64,000 nucleotides of DNA from JBCBSP01 sp964561235 (GTDB lineage: Bacteria > Pseudomonadota > Alphaproteobacteria > Caulobacterales > Maricaulaceae), in the NCBI GenBank assembly GCA_964561235.1, contig CAZLOV010000001.1, positions 1 to 64,000 of the forward strand, read 5' to 3'. A program made the position numbers and the translations under genes. Under the pieces are notes generated by a model. That model worked only from the letters and a program-made list of their open reading frames with translations, searched no databases and had not been told where the DNA came from. Below are positions 42,179-50,286 of this stretch, piece after piece. Position 1 is the stretch's first letter. The number at the start of each line of letters is the position of its first letter.

Positions 42179-43465
42179 ATGAAAGACGCCCTTGACCCGC
42201 CTCGCGCGGCCGGCCTCGCGAGAAGCGGCCGGCCCCTTCGCGTTCTCGTGACGAGTTATCGATCTCACCCGCATGTCGGCGGGCAGGGAGTGTACGTCTA
42301 CGAGTTGAGCCGCGCGCTGCAGGCGCTCGGCTGCAAGGTCAGCGTCGCCTCAGGCCCGCCCTATCCCGAACTCGCCCCCGGCATCGAGCTGATCGAACTG
42401 CCCTCGCTGGACCTGTTCTCAACCGATAACGCCCTGCTGGCCTTGCGTTGGCGGCACCTTCGCAACCGCGCCGACCGCGCCGAATGGCTGGCGCACAATA
42501 CCGGGGCGTTTGGTGAAATGACCGCCTTCGGCGAGCGGCTCGACGACTTCCTGGCGCGGGAGCATGGCCGTTTCGACATCGTCCACGACAATCAGACATT
42601 GAGCGCGCCCATGCTGCGGATCGCCCGGCGCCTGCCGCTGGTGACCACTCTGCACCACCCGATCGCCATTGACCGGGAATTCGCCGTGGCGGGCGCGTCA
42701 GGCTTCAAGGACCGGCTTTTCACCCGCCGCTGGTATTCCTTTGTGGAAAAGCAGGCTGCAACCGCGCGCCGCCTGACGCGTTTCCTCGCGGTCAGCACGG
42801 CTGCGCGCGACGCCTACGCCAGGCTGTGCGGGGTCGACCCCTGCAACGTGACGGTGGCGCATAACGGGCTGGACCATCAGGTGTTCCGCACCAACGAGCT
42901 GATCCGGCGGGAGAAGAACCTGATCGTCGCCGCCGCCAGCGCCGACGTGCCGATCAAGGGCCTCGACGTGCTCATCAACGCGTTCTCGGGCCTGGCGCGC
43001 GAGTTTCCCGATCTGCGCCTGAGCGTCATCGGCGCGCTGCGCGACGGGCCGACCAAGCGCGCGCTGGAGGCGGCGGGGCTTTCGGAGCGGGTGAGCTTCC
43101 GCTCCGGGCTTGCACGCCGCGAGATCGCGGATCTGCACCGCCGCGCGACGCTGTTTGTCGCGCCCTCGCGCTTCGAGGGCTTCGGCTTCCCCGCCGCCGA
43201 GGCGATGGCGTGCGGCGCGCCGGTGATCGCCTCCGACGGGGGCGCGCTTCCGGAGGTGGTCGGCGACGCCGGCATCGTCACGCCCGCCGGCGACGCCGAT
43301 GCGCTGGCGGCCGTGATCCGCGCGCTCATGAAGGACCCGGACGCGCGCATGCGCATGGGTGAGGCCGGGGCGATGCGTGCGCGCCGCCGCTTCACCTGGA
43401 CAGCCCATGCCGAGGCCGCCCTCTCGCTCTACGGCGCGACGCCGGCGCGGCTCCAGGCGGCATGA
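42179..43465 (+). CDS. Glycosyltransferase family 4
   Basis: The 428-residue GT-B enzyme has the N-domain motif HPHVGGQGVYVYELSRAL (about residues 30-47) and the C-domain signature RFEGFGFPAAEAMACGAPVIASDGGALPEVVGDAG (about residues 330-364), with the EX7E-type donor-binding motif. It leads a three-gene operon: its stop overlaps the methyltransferase start (ATGA), which overlaps the next gene the same way. The product is unknown; the context suggests a small glycolipid or glycoside. Confidence 0.92.
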   Translation: MKDALDPPRAAGLARSGRPLRVLVTSYRSHPHVGGQGVYVYELSRALQALGCKVSVASGPPYPELAPGIELIELPSLDLFSTDNALLALRWRHLRNRADRAEWLAHNTGAFGEMTAFGERLDDFLAREHGRFDIVHDNQTLSAPMLRIARRLPLVTTLHHPIAIDREFAVAGASGFKDRLFTRRWYSFVEKQAATARRLTRFLAVSTAARDAYARLCGVDPCNVTVAHNGLDHQVFRTNELIRREKNLIVAAASADVPIKGLDVLINAFSGLAREFPDLRLSVIGALRDGPTKRALEAAGLSERVSFRSGLARREIADLHRRATLFVAPSRFEGFGFPAAEAMACGAPVIASDGGALPEVVGDAGIVTPAGDADALAAVIRALMKDPDARMRMGEAGAMRARRRFTWTAHAEAALSLYGATPARLQAA

Positions 43466-44181
43466 TCACGCTGGAGCTGGAGCGCCTCGGCCTTGCCGAC
43501 GGCATGCGCGTGCTTGATCTCGGCTGCGGGCGCGGCCGCCACCTGCATGCGCTCTACTGGTGCGAGCACGCCCTTGACGTCGTCGGGCTCGACCTTGATT
43601 TCGGCGACCTGTCCGCAGCCATAGACGGTTTTTTCGAGCTGCCGCCGCCGCCGGACCATCCCCCGCGCTCGGCGGTCTTCACCACCGGAGACGCCGCCCG
43701 CCTGCCCTTCGCCGACGACAGTTTCGATGCGGTGATCTGTTCGGAAGTGCTTGAGCATGTCGAAGCGGTCGCCCCGGTGCTGGAAGAAATCGACCGCATC
43801 CTGAAACCCGGCGGCGCATTTGCCCTGTCGGTGCCGCGCGCCTGGCCCGAACGCATCTGCTGGGCGCTCTCGGAGGGCTACCGCAACACGCCCGGCGGCC
43901 ATGTGCGCATCTTCCGCGACGCCGCGCTGCGCCGCGACGTCGAGGCGATGGGCTATCGCGCAACCGCCCGGCACGGCGCGCATGCGCTTCACAGCCCGTA
44001 CTGGTGGCTGCAATGCGCCGTATGGGAGCGGCGCGAGGAAAGCCGGCTCGTCGCCGCCTACCGGCGCTTCCTGGAATGGGATCTTCTCGAAGCGCCCGCG
44101 CTCACGCGCGGACTTGAATCGCTTCTTAACCCGGTGCTTGGCAAAAGCGTCGCGCTGTATTTCCGCAAGGCCGCCGCATGA
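43462..44181 (+). CDS. Class I SAM-dependent methyltransferase
   Basis: The 239-residue protein has motif I VLDLGCGRGRHLHAL (about residues 15-29), motif II VVGLDLDFGDL, and FADDSFDAVICSEVLEHV (about residues 84-101). The C-terminal half has GGHVRIFRDAALRRDVEAMG, as in sugar or polyketide methyltransferases. It is coupled by 4-base overlaps to the glycosyltransferase upstream and the toroid-fold gene downstream. Confidence 0.9.
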   Translation: MITLELERLGLADGMRVLDLGCGRGRHLHALYWCEHALDVVGLDLDFGDLSAAIDGFFELPPPPDHPPRSAVFTTGDAARLPFADDSFDAVICSEVLEHVEAVAPVLEEIDRILKPGGAFALSVPRAWPERICWALSEGYRNTPGGHVRIFRDAALRRDVEAMGYRATARHGAHALHSPYWWLQCAVWERREESRLVAAYRRFLEWDLLEAPALTRGLESLLNPVLGKSVALYFRKAAA

Positions 44182-45269
44182 CCGTCTTTTCCGCCGAAAT
44201 CCGCGCCTGCGCCGAGCGCATCGAGGCCCTTCAGCTCAGGTGCGGCTCGATCCCGTGGGTCGAACGCGGCGTGTGGGATCCGTGGAACCATGGCGAGAGC
44301 GCCATGGCGCTGGCGGTCGCGGGCCGGGAAGCGGCGTGCGTGCGTGCGCTGGATGCGCTGGCGGATCGTCAGGAAGCCGACGGCGGCTGGCGCGCCGAGC
44401 TCGGGGCCAGCGTTCCGATGGACGCCGGCGGCATGCGGCTTGATCCGCCCGAGACGCTTGAAACCGTGCGCGACACGAATTTCACCGGCTACGCGGCGGT
44501 GACCGTGCTTCGCGCAGCGCTGGCGCTCGACAGCCCGCGCCTGATTGCGCGGCATTTCGACATGGTTTCGCGCGCGCTTGATTTCGTCGCAGCCTGCCAG
44601 AGCCGCCATGGCGACGTGATCTGGAAGGCGCCGGGCGAGGGCGAGTGCGCCGATGGCCTCGACAGCCTGCGCGCCGGCAATGCTTCGCTTTACAAGAGCT
44701 TTGAGTGCGGTCTGCGCATGGCTGACGCGCTCGGCTTTTCCCGTCCGGACTGGGCGGAGACCCGCCGCCGGATCGCGCATGCGCTCATCGCCCGCAGCGA
44801 CCGGTTCGACCGCACCGGCGTCGACCGGACCCGCTATGCGATGGACTGGTACTACCCTGTGCTCACAGGCGTGCTCACAGGCGCAGCGGCGCGATTGCGG
44901 CTGGATGCGGGCTGGACGCGCTTTGTCGCGCCGGGGCTGGGCTGCCGCTGCGTGAGCGACGAGCCCTGGGTGACCGCGGCCGAGACCGCCGAACTCGCGT
45001 TGGCGTGCCTTTCCGCGGGCCAGCGCGCGGCGGCCGAAGACCTGATGAGCAATCTTTCAGCGCTCCAGGCCGACGACGGCGGCTGGTGGATGGGCTGGCA
45101 GTTCGAGCTGGAAATTGTCTGGCCGCGCGAACGCCCGAGCTGGACGGCCGGCGCCGTCGTGCTCGCGGCGGACGCCCTGCATGGGCTTTCGAACGGTTCG
45201 GACCTGCTGATACGCCACGCGCCGGCGGACGCCTGGGTCAAACCCGGCGAAGAAGCTCGAGCGAGTTGA
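44178..45269 (+). CDS. Prenyltransferase/terpene-cyclase-like toroid protein
   Basis: The 363-residue protein is helical and contains QW-type repeats (ADRQEADGGWRAE near residue 60 and LSALQADDGGWWMGW near residue 295). These are typical of alpha/alpha toroid folds such as squalene cyclases and prenyltransferase subunits. A catalytic DXDD motif is not seen. It may be a carbohydrate- or isoprenoid-handling enzyme. It is coupled to the methyltransferase and overlaps the convergent methyltransferase gene by 32 bases. Confidence 0.65.
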   Translation: MTVFSAEIRACAERIEALQLRCGSIPWVERGVWDPWNHGESAMALAVAGREAACVRALDALADRQEADGGWRAELGASVPMDAGGMRLDPPETLETVRDTNFTGYAAVTVLRAALALDSPRLIARHFDMVSRALDFVAACQSRHGDVIWKAPGEGECADGLDSLRAGNASLYKSFECGLRMADALGFSRPDWAETRRRIAHALIARSDRFDRTGVDRTRYAMDWYYPVLTGVLTGAAARLRLDAGWTRFVAPGLGCRCVSDEPWVTAAETAELALACLSAGQRAAAEDLMSNLSALQADDGGWWMGWQFELEIVWPRERPSWTAGAVVLAADALHGLSNGSDLLIRHAPADAWVKPGEEARAS

Positions 45270-45864
45270 TGCGGCCCGCCGGCTCGAACAGGCCGGAGGC
45301 GACGGCAAGCTTCCAGATTTCATAGGGCGGACGGCCGCCGTCTTCCGGGTTCGGGAAGACGTCGTGGATCGCCATCATCCCGTCCGGAACCACATGCCCC
45401 GCCCAGGCGCGGTAATCCCCCAGAGCGGTCTCCATGGAATGACCGCCGTCGATGAAGAGAAACGCGACCGGCCCTCGCCACCAGCGCCCGATGACGGCCG
45501 ACGGACCGACCAGCGGAAACACCACGTCCTCCAGACCGGCGCGCGCCAGCGTGCGGCGAAGCGCCGGCAGCGTCTCCACGCAGCCCAGTTCGGCGTCAAA
45601 GAGGTCGGGATCGTGATAGCCCTCGCCCGGCTGATGTTCCTCCGAACCGCGATGGTGGTCGACGGCGAAGACCACGCGGCTTGAAGCGCGTGCAGCACGC
45701 CCGAGATAGACCGTGGAGCGGCCGCACCACGATCCGATCTCCACGATCGCACCGGGAACGGTCAGCGCGCGTGCGGCGTGCTCGAGCGCCTCGCCCTCGT
45801 CGGCGGCGAGAAAGCCTTTGACGGACTGCGGATCAAACGCGCAAGCGCCGTCTGCCGGGCTCAA
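45238..45864 (-). CDS. Class I SAM-dependent methyltransferase (CmcI-like)
   Basis: The 208-residue protein resembles the Methyltransf_24 family: IVEIGSWCGRSTVYLGRAA (about residues 39-57, SAM motif I), VVFAVDHHRGSEEHQ (motif II), and VAFLFIDGGHSMETALGDYRAW with the acidic IDGxH block. It overlaps the exported protein gene upstream by 4 bases (ATGA) and the toroid gene by 32 bases at the 3' ends. The substrate is unknown; the flanking GT operon makes a glycan substrate plausible. Confidence 0.88.
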   Translation of the reverse strand: MSPADGACAFDPQSVKGFLAADEGEALEHAARALTVPGAIVEIGSWCGRSTVYLGRAARASSRVVFAVDHHRGSEEHQPGEGYHDPDLFDAELGCVETLPALRRTLARAGLEDVVFPLVGPSAVIGRWWRGPVAFLFIDGGHSMETALGDYRAWAGHVVPDGMMAIHDVFPNPEDGGRPPYEIWKLAVASGLFEPAGRINSLELLRRV

Positions 45865-46544
45865 CTGACCCGGCCCTGGAGCGCGCGCCAGCGAGCCTCC
45901 GCGAGCGCATCGGCGCGGCCGGCGAGCCGTTCTGTTTCTTCCGACAGCCCGGCCAGAGCCAGCGCCACGGCGTCGTTGTCGGCCAGCTCCGCCTCGACGG
46001 CGGCGAAGAAAGCGCCGGCCCGGCGGCTGGCGGTCAGCGCACGCTCGGCGGCGGCGATGTCGCGCGCCAGCTGGTCAGGATCGGCGGGCGAATTCGCCAG
46101 CACCGCATCGGCTTGGGCTGCGGCGGCGGCGACGAGCGTGGCGGCTTCGCTCGCGTCTGCGACAAGCGCTGCGGCGAGCGCGGGTTCGCGGGACGTCGCG
46201 ATATCCTTCGACTCAGCATAGCGTTCGACAGGTGATGCAGGGGCGTCCTCGCTCGCACCGACGAGCAGGCGCGACAGGAAAGCGTCCGGACCGGCTTCGC
46301 TGGCGAGGGTGAACCCACGCCCGTCGACCGTGTCCACGATCGCCGCGCAGGCTTCGTGAAAGCGCGCCCGTGTCGTGTCCGGCGCAGCGACGGCCGGTTC
46401 CGCCGTGAAATTCAAGGGCGCGCTCGCACAGGCGGCGGCGAAAAGCCCCAGCAGCGCCGCAAACAGGCGCAAGAGTGGCGAAGTCGTCACTTCGTCGGCT
46501 CCCAGCGAGCGGGTGCGACGTCCCCCTCGCGCCGCTTTCCCCAT
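45861..46544 (-). CDS. Alanine-rich exported/lipoprotein candidate
   Basis: The 227-residue protein (start uncertain: 46544, 46559, or GTG 46490) has a hydrophobic segment LLRLFAALLGLFAAACASAP that looks like a signal peptide with a possible lipobox Cys. The rest is Ala/Glu-rich and helical (many heptad-like Leu/Ala positions). No family is recognised. It is upstream of and coupled to the methyltransferase gene by a 4-base overlap, and divergent from pip across a 72-bp AT-richer spacer. Confidence 0.65.
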   Translation of the reverse strand: MGKAARGGRRTRSLGADEVTTSPLLRLFAALLGLFAAACASAPLNFTAEPAVAAPDTTRARFHEACAAIVDTVDGRGFTLASEAGPDAFLSRLLVGASEDAPASPVERYAESKDIATSREPALAAALVADASEAATLVAAAAAQADAVLANSPADPDQLARDIAAAERALTASRRAGAFFAAVEAELADNDAVALALAGLSEETERLAGRADALAEARWRALQGRVS

Positions 46545-46616
46545 TCCATAAAAGCGCATATCTTTACAGACAGCAAAAGCCTTTTCACGTCTCGTTCCTT
46601 CGCGCCGCAGCATCTC

Positions 46617-47591
46617 ATGGACGCAGCACAATCCTCCGTCCGGCGCGGCCTCTACCCGCCGATAGAACCCTTCCGCACCGGCATGCTCGATGTCGGCGAC
46701 GGGCATTCGCTCTACTACGAGGAGAGCGGCCGGCCCGACGGCGCGCCGGTGGTGGCGCTGCATGGGGGTCCGGGCGGCGGCGCGTCCCCGGCCATGCGGC
46801 GCTTCTTCGATCCCCAGCGCTTCCGCATCATCGTCTTCGACCAGCGCGGCGCCGGGCGTTCCCGGCCCTTCGCCGACGTCAGGGCGAACGACACCTGGAA
46901 GCTGGTGGAGGACATGGAGCGGCTGCGCACCGCTCTCAAGGTCGATCGCTGGCTTGTTTTCGGCGGCTCCTGGGGCGCGACGCTCGGGCTCGCCTACGCG
47001 CACGCCCATCGCGACCGGGTGCTGGGCCTCGTCCTGCGCGGCGTGTTCACCTGCACGCGCTCCGAGCTGGACTGGTTCTACAGGGACGGCGCAAACCACA
47101 TCTATCCCGACGCCTGGGAGCGGCTTGCAGGACGGCTGTCGGCGCAGGAGCGGACGGATCTGATCCGGGCGTATTACGAGCGCGTGATGGTCCACGGGGT
47201 GGAGAACCGCCGCGAAGACGTGCGCGCCTGGGCGCGCTGGGAAAGCACGCTGATCAGCCTGCGCGCGCCGGCCGACGGCATGCAGCCCGATCCCCGCCGC
47301 GCCGACGCGCTGGCGCGGCTGGAGACGCACTATTTTGTTCATGGCGGCTTCTTCGAGCGCGACGGCGCGCTGCTTGAGGCGGCGCCCGCGCTGAAAGGTC
47401 TGCCCGGGGTGATCGTGCAGGGCCGCTACGACCTCGTCACGCCGCCGCGCACGGCCTACGCGCTTGCGCGCGGCTGGGGCGGCGACGCTGTGCTCGAGAT
47501 CGTGCCGGACGCAGGCCATGCCGCAGGCGAGCCCGGCGTGGTGGACGCGCTGGTGCGCGCCACCGACCGGTTCGCCCGCAAGCTGGCGTAA
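46617..47591 (+). CDS. pip: Proline iminopeptidase
   Basis: The 324-residue alpha/beta hydrolase removes N-terminal proline. It has the S33 family signature ALHGGPGGGASPAMRRFFDP (about residues 47-66), DQRGAGRSRPFAD, the nucleophile elbow GGSWGATLGLAY (Ser about residue 120), Asp in VQGRYDLVTPP and His in VPDAGHAA. The start at 46617 agrees with the family. The longer antisense and upstream frames are shadows. Confidence 0.94.
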   Translation: MDAAQSSVRRGLYPPIEPFRTGMLDVGDGHSLYYEESGRPDGAPVVALHGGPGGGASPAMRRFFDPQRFRIIVFDQRGAGRSRPFADVRANDTWKLVEDMERLRTALKVDRWLVFGGSWGATLGLAYAHAHRDRVLGLVLRGVFTCTRSELDWFYRDGANHIYPDAWERLAGRLSAQERTDLIRAYYERVMVHGVENRREDVRAWARWESTLISLRAPADGMQPDPRRADALARLETHYFVHGGFFERDGALLEAAPALKGLPGVIVQGRYDLVTPPRTAYALARGWGGDAVLEIVPDAGHAAGEPGVVDALVRATDRFARKLA

Positions 47592-47598
47592 TCCGCCC

Positions 47599-48960
47599 CT
47601 AGCCGAGGATCGGCAACGGAATGCCGAAGGTCTGGGCGAGGCCGGAAACGATGATCAGACCCACCGCGATCGGCGCCAGATAGCGGATCGTGAAGCGCCA
47701 GAAGGCGAACATGCCCGCGGAGGCGTGGGGCAACTCGCTGCGCATCAGCTCCTTCGACACGACCCAGCCGGTGAACAGCGCGATCAGGAGACCGCCGAGC
47801 GGCAGCAGCAGCTTGCCCGAGACGTTGTCGAGCACGTTGAAGAAGTCGCCCGAGAGCGCGGCGGCCACGCCGAACATGAAGATGATCGCGCCGAAGAAGA
47901 GCGTAGAACCCACCCGGCCGAAATCGGTGTGCTCCTCACCGAAGGCCACCACGACCTGCATCAGCGAGATCGAGCTCGTGACCGCAGCGATGAAGGCCAG
48001 CGCGAAGAAGGCCGAACCGACCCATTGCCCGCCCGGCATCTGAGCGAAGGCAGACGGCAAGGTCTGGAAGAACAGGCCCGGGCCGGCGTTCGCGTCGAGG
48101 CCGAAGGCGAAGACGAACGGGAAAATCGCAAGGCCCGCAACGATGGCCACCAGCGTGTCCGCCCCCGCAATGATCGTGGCGGACTGCGGAAGATTGTCGG
48201 TCTTGGGCAGATACGACCCGTAGGTGATCATGATCGCCGAGCCCACGCCGATGGAGAAGAAGGCCTGGCCAAGCGCTTCCAGCATGGTCTCTCCGCTGAT
48301 CTCGGAGAGATCCGGCGTGAAGAGATAGGCCATCGCCGCGCCCATGTCCGCGGTGATGGCGGCGTAGATCACAAGCCCCACGAGCATGATGAAGAAGAGC
48401 GGCATCAGGATCGTGACGACGCGCTCGATGCCCTTCGTCACCCCGAAGCAAACGATGCCCAGCGTCACCGCCATGAAGAGGGCGTGCCAGGCGATGACGG
48501 TGTTGGTGTCCCCGACAAGCGCGTCGAACCGGCCCTGCGCGGCTTCCGGGGCGAGGCCGACGAAGTCGCCCGCGACCATCATCTGCACGTAGGCGGCCAC
48601 CCAGCCGGCCACGACGGAGTAGAAACACAGGATCATCACGCCGCCGGCCATCGCGACCCAGCCCGCGATCGACCACAATTCGGAGGCGCCGGCGTCGAAG
48701 GCCATCTTGCGTGTCGACCCCACCGCCGAACGGCGGGCGTGCCGGCCCACGGTCAGTTCCGCAATCAGGATCGGAAACGCGATCAGCACGACGCAGAACA
48801 GATAGGCGACCACGAAGGCCGCGCCGCCGTTCTCACCGGCCGTGTATGGAAAGCGCCAGAAATTGCCCAGGCCGACCGACGAGCCGATCGCCGCCATCAG
48901 GAAGCCGAAACGCGTTCCCCACGTCGCATGCGCGCCGCCCGCGCCGCCAACACTCGGCAT
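47599..48960 (-). CDS. Sodium-dependent transporter (SNF family)
   Basis: The 453-residue LeuT-fold transporter starts near ATWGTRFGFLMAAIGSSVGLGNFWRFPYTAGENGGAAF, the diagnostic first helix with the unwound sodium and substrate site. About 11-12 hydrophobic segments follow. It imports an amino acid or related solute with sodium; the substrate is unknown. Start 48960 is chosen on homology. It is convergent with pip (7 bp) and downstream of rodA in orientation. Confidence 0.92.
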   Translation of the reverse strand: MPSVGGAGGAHATWGTRFGFLMAAIGSSVGLGNFWRFPYTAGENGGAAFVVAYLFCVVLIAFPILIAELTVGRHARRSAVGSTRKMAFDAGASELWSIAGWVAMAGGVMILCFYSVVAGWVAAYVQMMVAGDFVGLAPEAAQGRFDALVGDTNTVIAWHALFMAVTLGIVCFGVTKGIERVVTILMPLFFIMLVGLVIYAAITADMGAAMAYLFTPDLSEISGETMLEALGQAFFSIGVGSAIMITYGSYLPKTDNLPQSATIIAGADTLVAIVAGLAIFPFVFAFGLDANAGPGLFFQTLPSAFAQMPGGQWVGSAFFALAFIAAVTSSISLMQVVVAFGEEHTDFGRVGSTLFFGAIIFMFGVAAALSGDFFNVLDNVSGKLLLPLGGLLIALFTGWVVSKELMRSELPHASAGMFAFWRFTIRYLAPIAVGLIIVSGLAQTFGIPLPILG

Positions 48961-49123
48961 GAAATTCTCCTCCCTCGTCCGGGCGTCCGTCAGCCGCAGC
49001 GCCCGGTCCCGCCGCGCGTTCCCCTGGCTGCGGCGTGACGCCCCTATCGCCGTCCTTGCGGCGGATTGGCGCGGAGGGTTCCCTATTCCACAACGCCGGT
49101 CAAGCGCGCGGCGCTGAGGCGGA

Positions 49124-50269
49124 TCAGCCGAAAAGCCCCGCCAGACGCGGCGGCTCGGCGTTCCTGTGCACGTGTGCGCCAAGAATGAGGCCCAGGCCCG
49201 CCAGAACGGCAAGCATGACGGTGCCGCCATAAGAGATCATCGGCAATGGCACGCCGACGACGGGCACCATCCCCATGACCATGGCCGTATTGATGAAGAC
49301 GTAGAGCGCGAACGTGGTGGAGATGCCCATCGTCGTCAGGCGCAGGAAGGTCGACTTGCAGGACACCGCGATGCCGACGCAGTTGGCGAGCACGAGAAGG
49401 TAAAGCCCCAGCACCACAATCCCGCCGATAAAGCCGAACTCCTCCCCCAGCATCGTGAAAATGAAATCGGTCTGTTTTTCCGGCAGGAACTCGTTCTGCG
49501 ACTGCGAGCCCTCCATGTAGCCCTTGCCCGTCAGCCCTCCCGAGCCCAGGGCGATCCGCGACTGCAAGATGTGGTAGCCCGCCCCCAGCGGGTCCGCCTC
49601 GGGGTCGAGAAAGGTCATGATGCGTTCGCGCTGGTAGGGCTTGAGCCCGTAGACGAAGAACGCCATGGCCGCAGGCGCGCCGAGCGCGCCCATTGTCAGG
49701 ATCACCCGCCAGCTCAGGCCGGCGAGGAAGATGATCGCTCCGCCCGTGGCGGCCAGCAGAAGCGCCGTGCCGAGATCGGGCTGCCGCAGGATGAGAAGCA
49801 TCGGCGCTGCGATCATGACGGCGGGGAGCATCAGGCCGCCCAGCGTCGAGACCCGCTCGGGCGGCAGGTCGTGATAATACCGCGCGATTGCGAGCACGAG
49901 GGCGACCTTCATGATCTCGGAAGGCTGCAGCCGGATCGGACCGATCTCCAGCCAGCGCTTTGCGCCCATGACGAGCGTGCCGTTGAACTCCACCATCACA
50001 AGCAGGGCGAGCGCGCCGAGATAGGCGGGATAGGCCAGCCCCATCCAGAATCGCGGCGGAAACATCGCCACGATCAGCATGGCGGAGAAGCCCAGCGCGA
50101 AACGCGAGGCGTGGCGCACCGCCCAGGGACCCCACGCGCCTTCGGCGGCGGAATAGAGCATTCCCACGCCGATCAGGCCGATCAGCGCGATCAGAAGGAT
50201 GAACGCCCAGTCGAGCTCGTACATCTTGGCGCGAAGGCCGCGCGGCACGGTCTGGGTGAAGACGGCCAT
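49124..50269 (-). CDS. rodA: Rod-shape SEDS glycosyltransferase RodA
   Basis: RodA polymerises lipid II in the elongasome together with PBP2. The 381-residue protein has about ten membrane segments and SEDS signatures: LQPSEIMKVALVLAIARYYHD (about residues 135-155), LRQPDLGTALLLAATGG with the catalytic Asp region, and SYGGTVMLAVLAGLGLILG near the end. It is the last gene of the mreB-mreC-mreD-mrdA-rodA operon. Confidence 0.96.
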   Translation of the reverse strand: MAVFTQTVPRGLRAKMYELDWAFILLIALIGLIGVGMLYSAAEGAWGPWAVRHASRFALGFSAMLIVAMFPPRFWMGLAYPAYLGALALLVMVEFNGTLVMGAKRWLEIGPIRLQPSEIMKVALVLAIARYYHDLPPERVSTLGGLMLPAVMIAAPMLLILRQPDLGTALLLAATGGAIIFLAGLSWRVILTMGALGAPAAMAFFVYGLKPYQRERIMTFLDPEADPLGAGYHILQSRIALGSGGLTGKGYMEGSQSQNEFLPEKQTDFIFTMLGEEFGFIGGIVVLGLYLLVLANCVGIAVSCKSTFLRLTTMGISTTFALYVFINTAMVMGMVPVVGVPLPMISYGGTVMLAVLAGLGLILGAHVHRNAEPPRLAGLFG

Positions 50270-50286
50270 GAGCGTGGGGTCTCCTT

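Noticed and set aside
46545..47519. Long N-terminal extension of the minus-strand exported protein
   Set aside because: It is antisense to proline iminopeptidase, which is well conserved; the extension has shadow-type composition.
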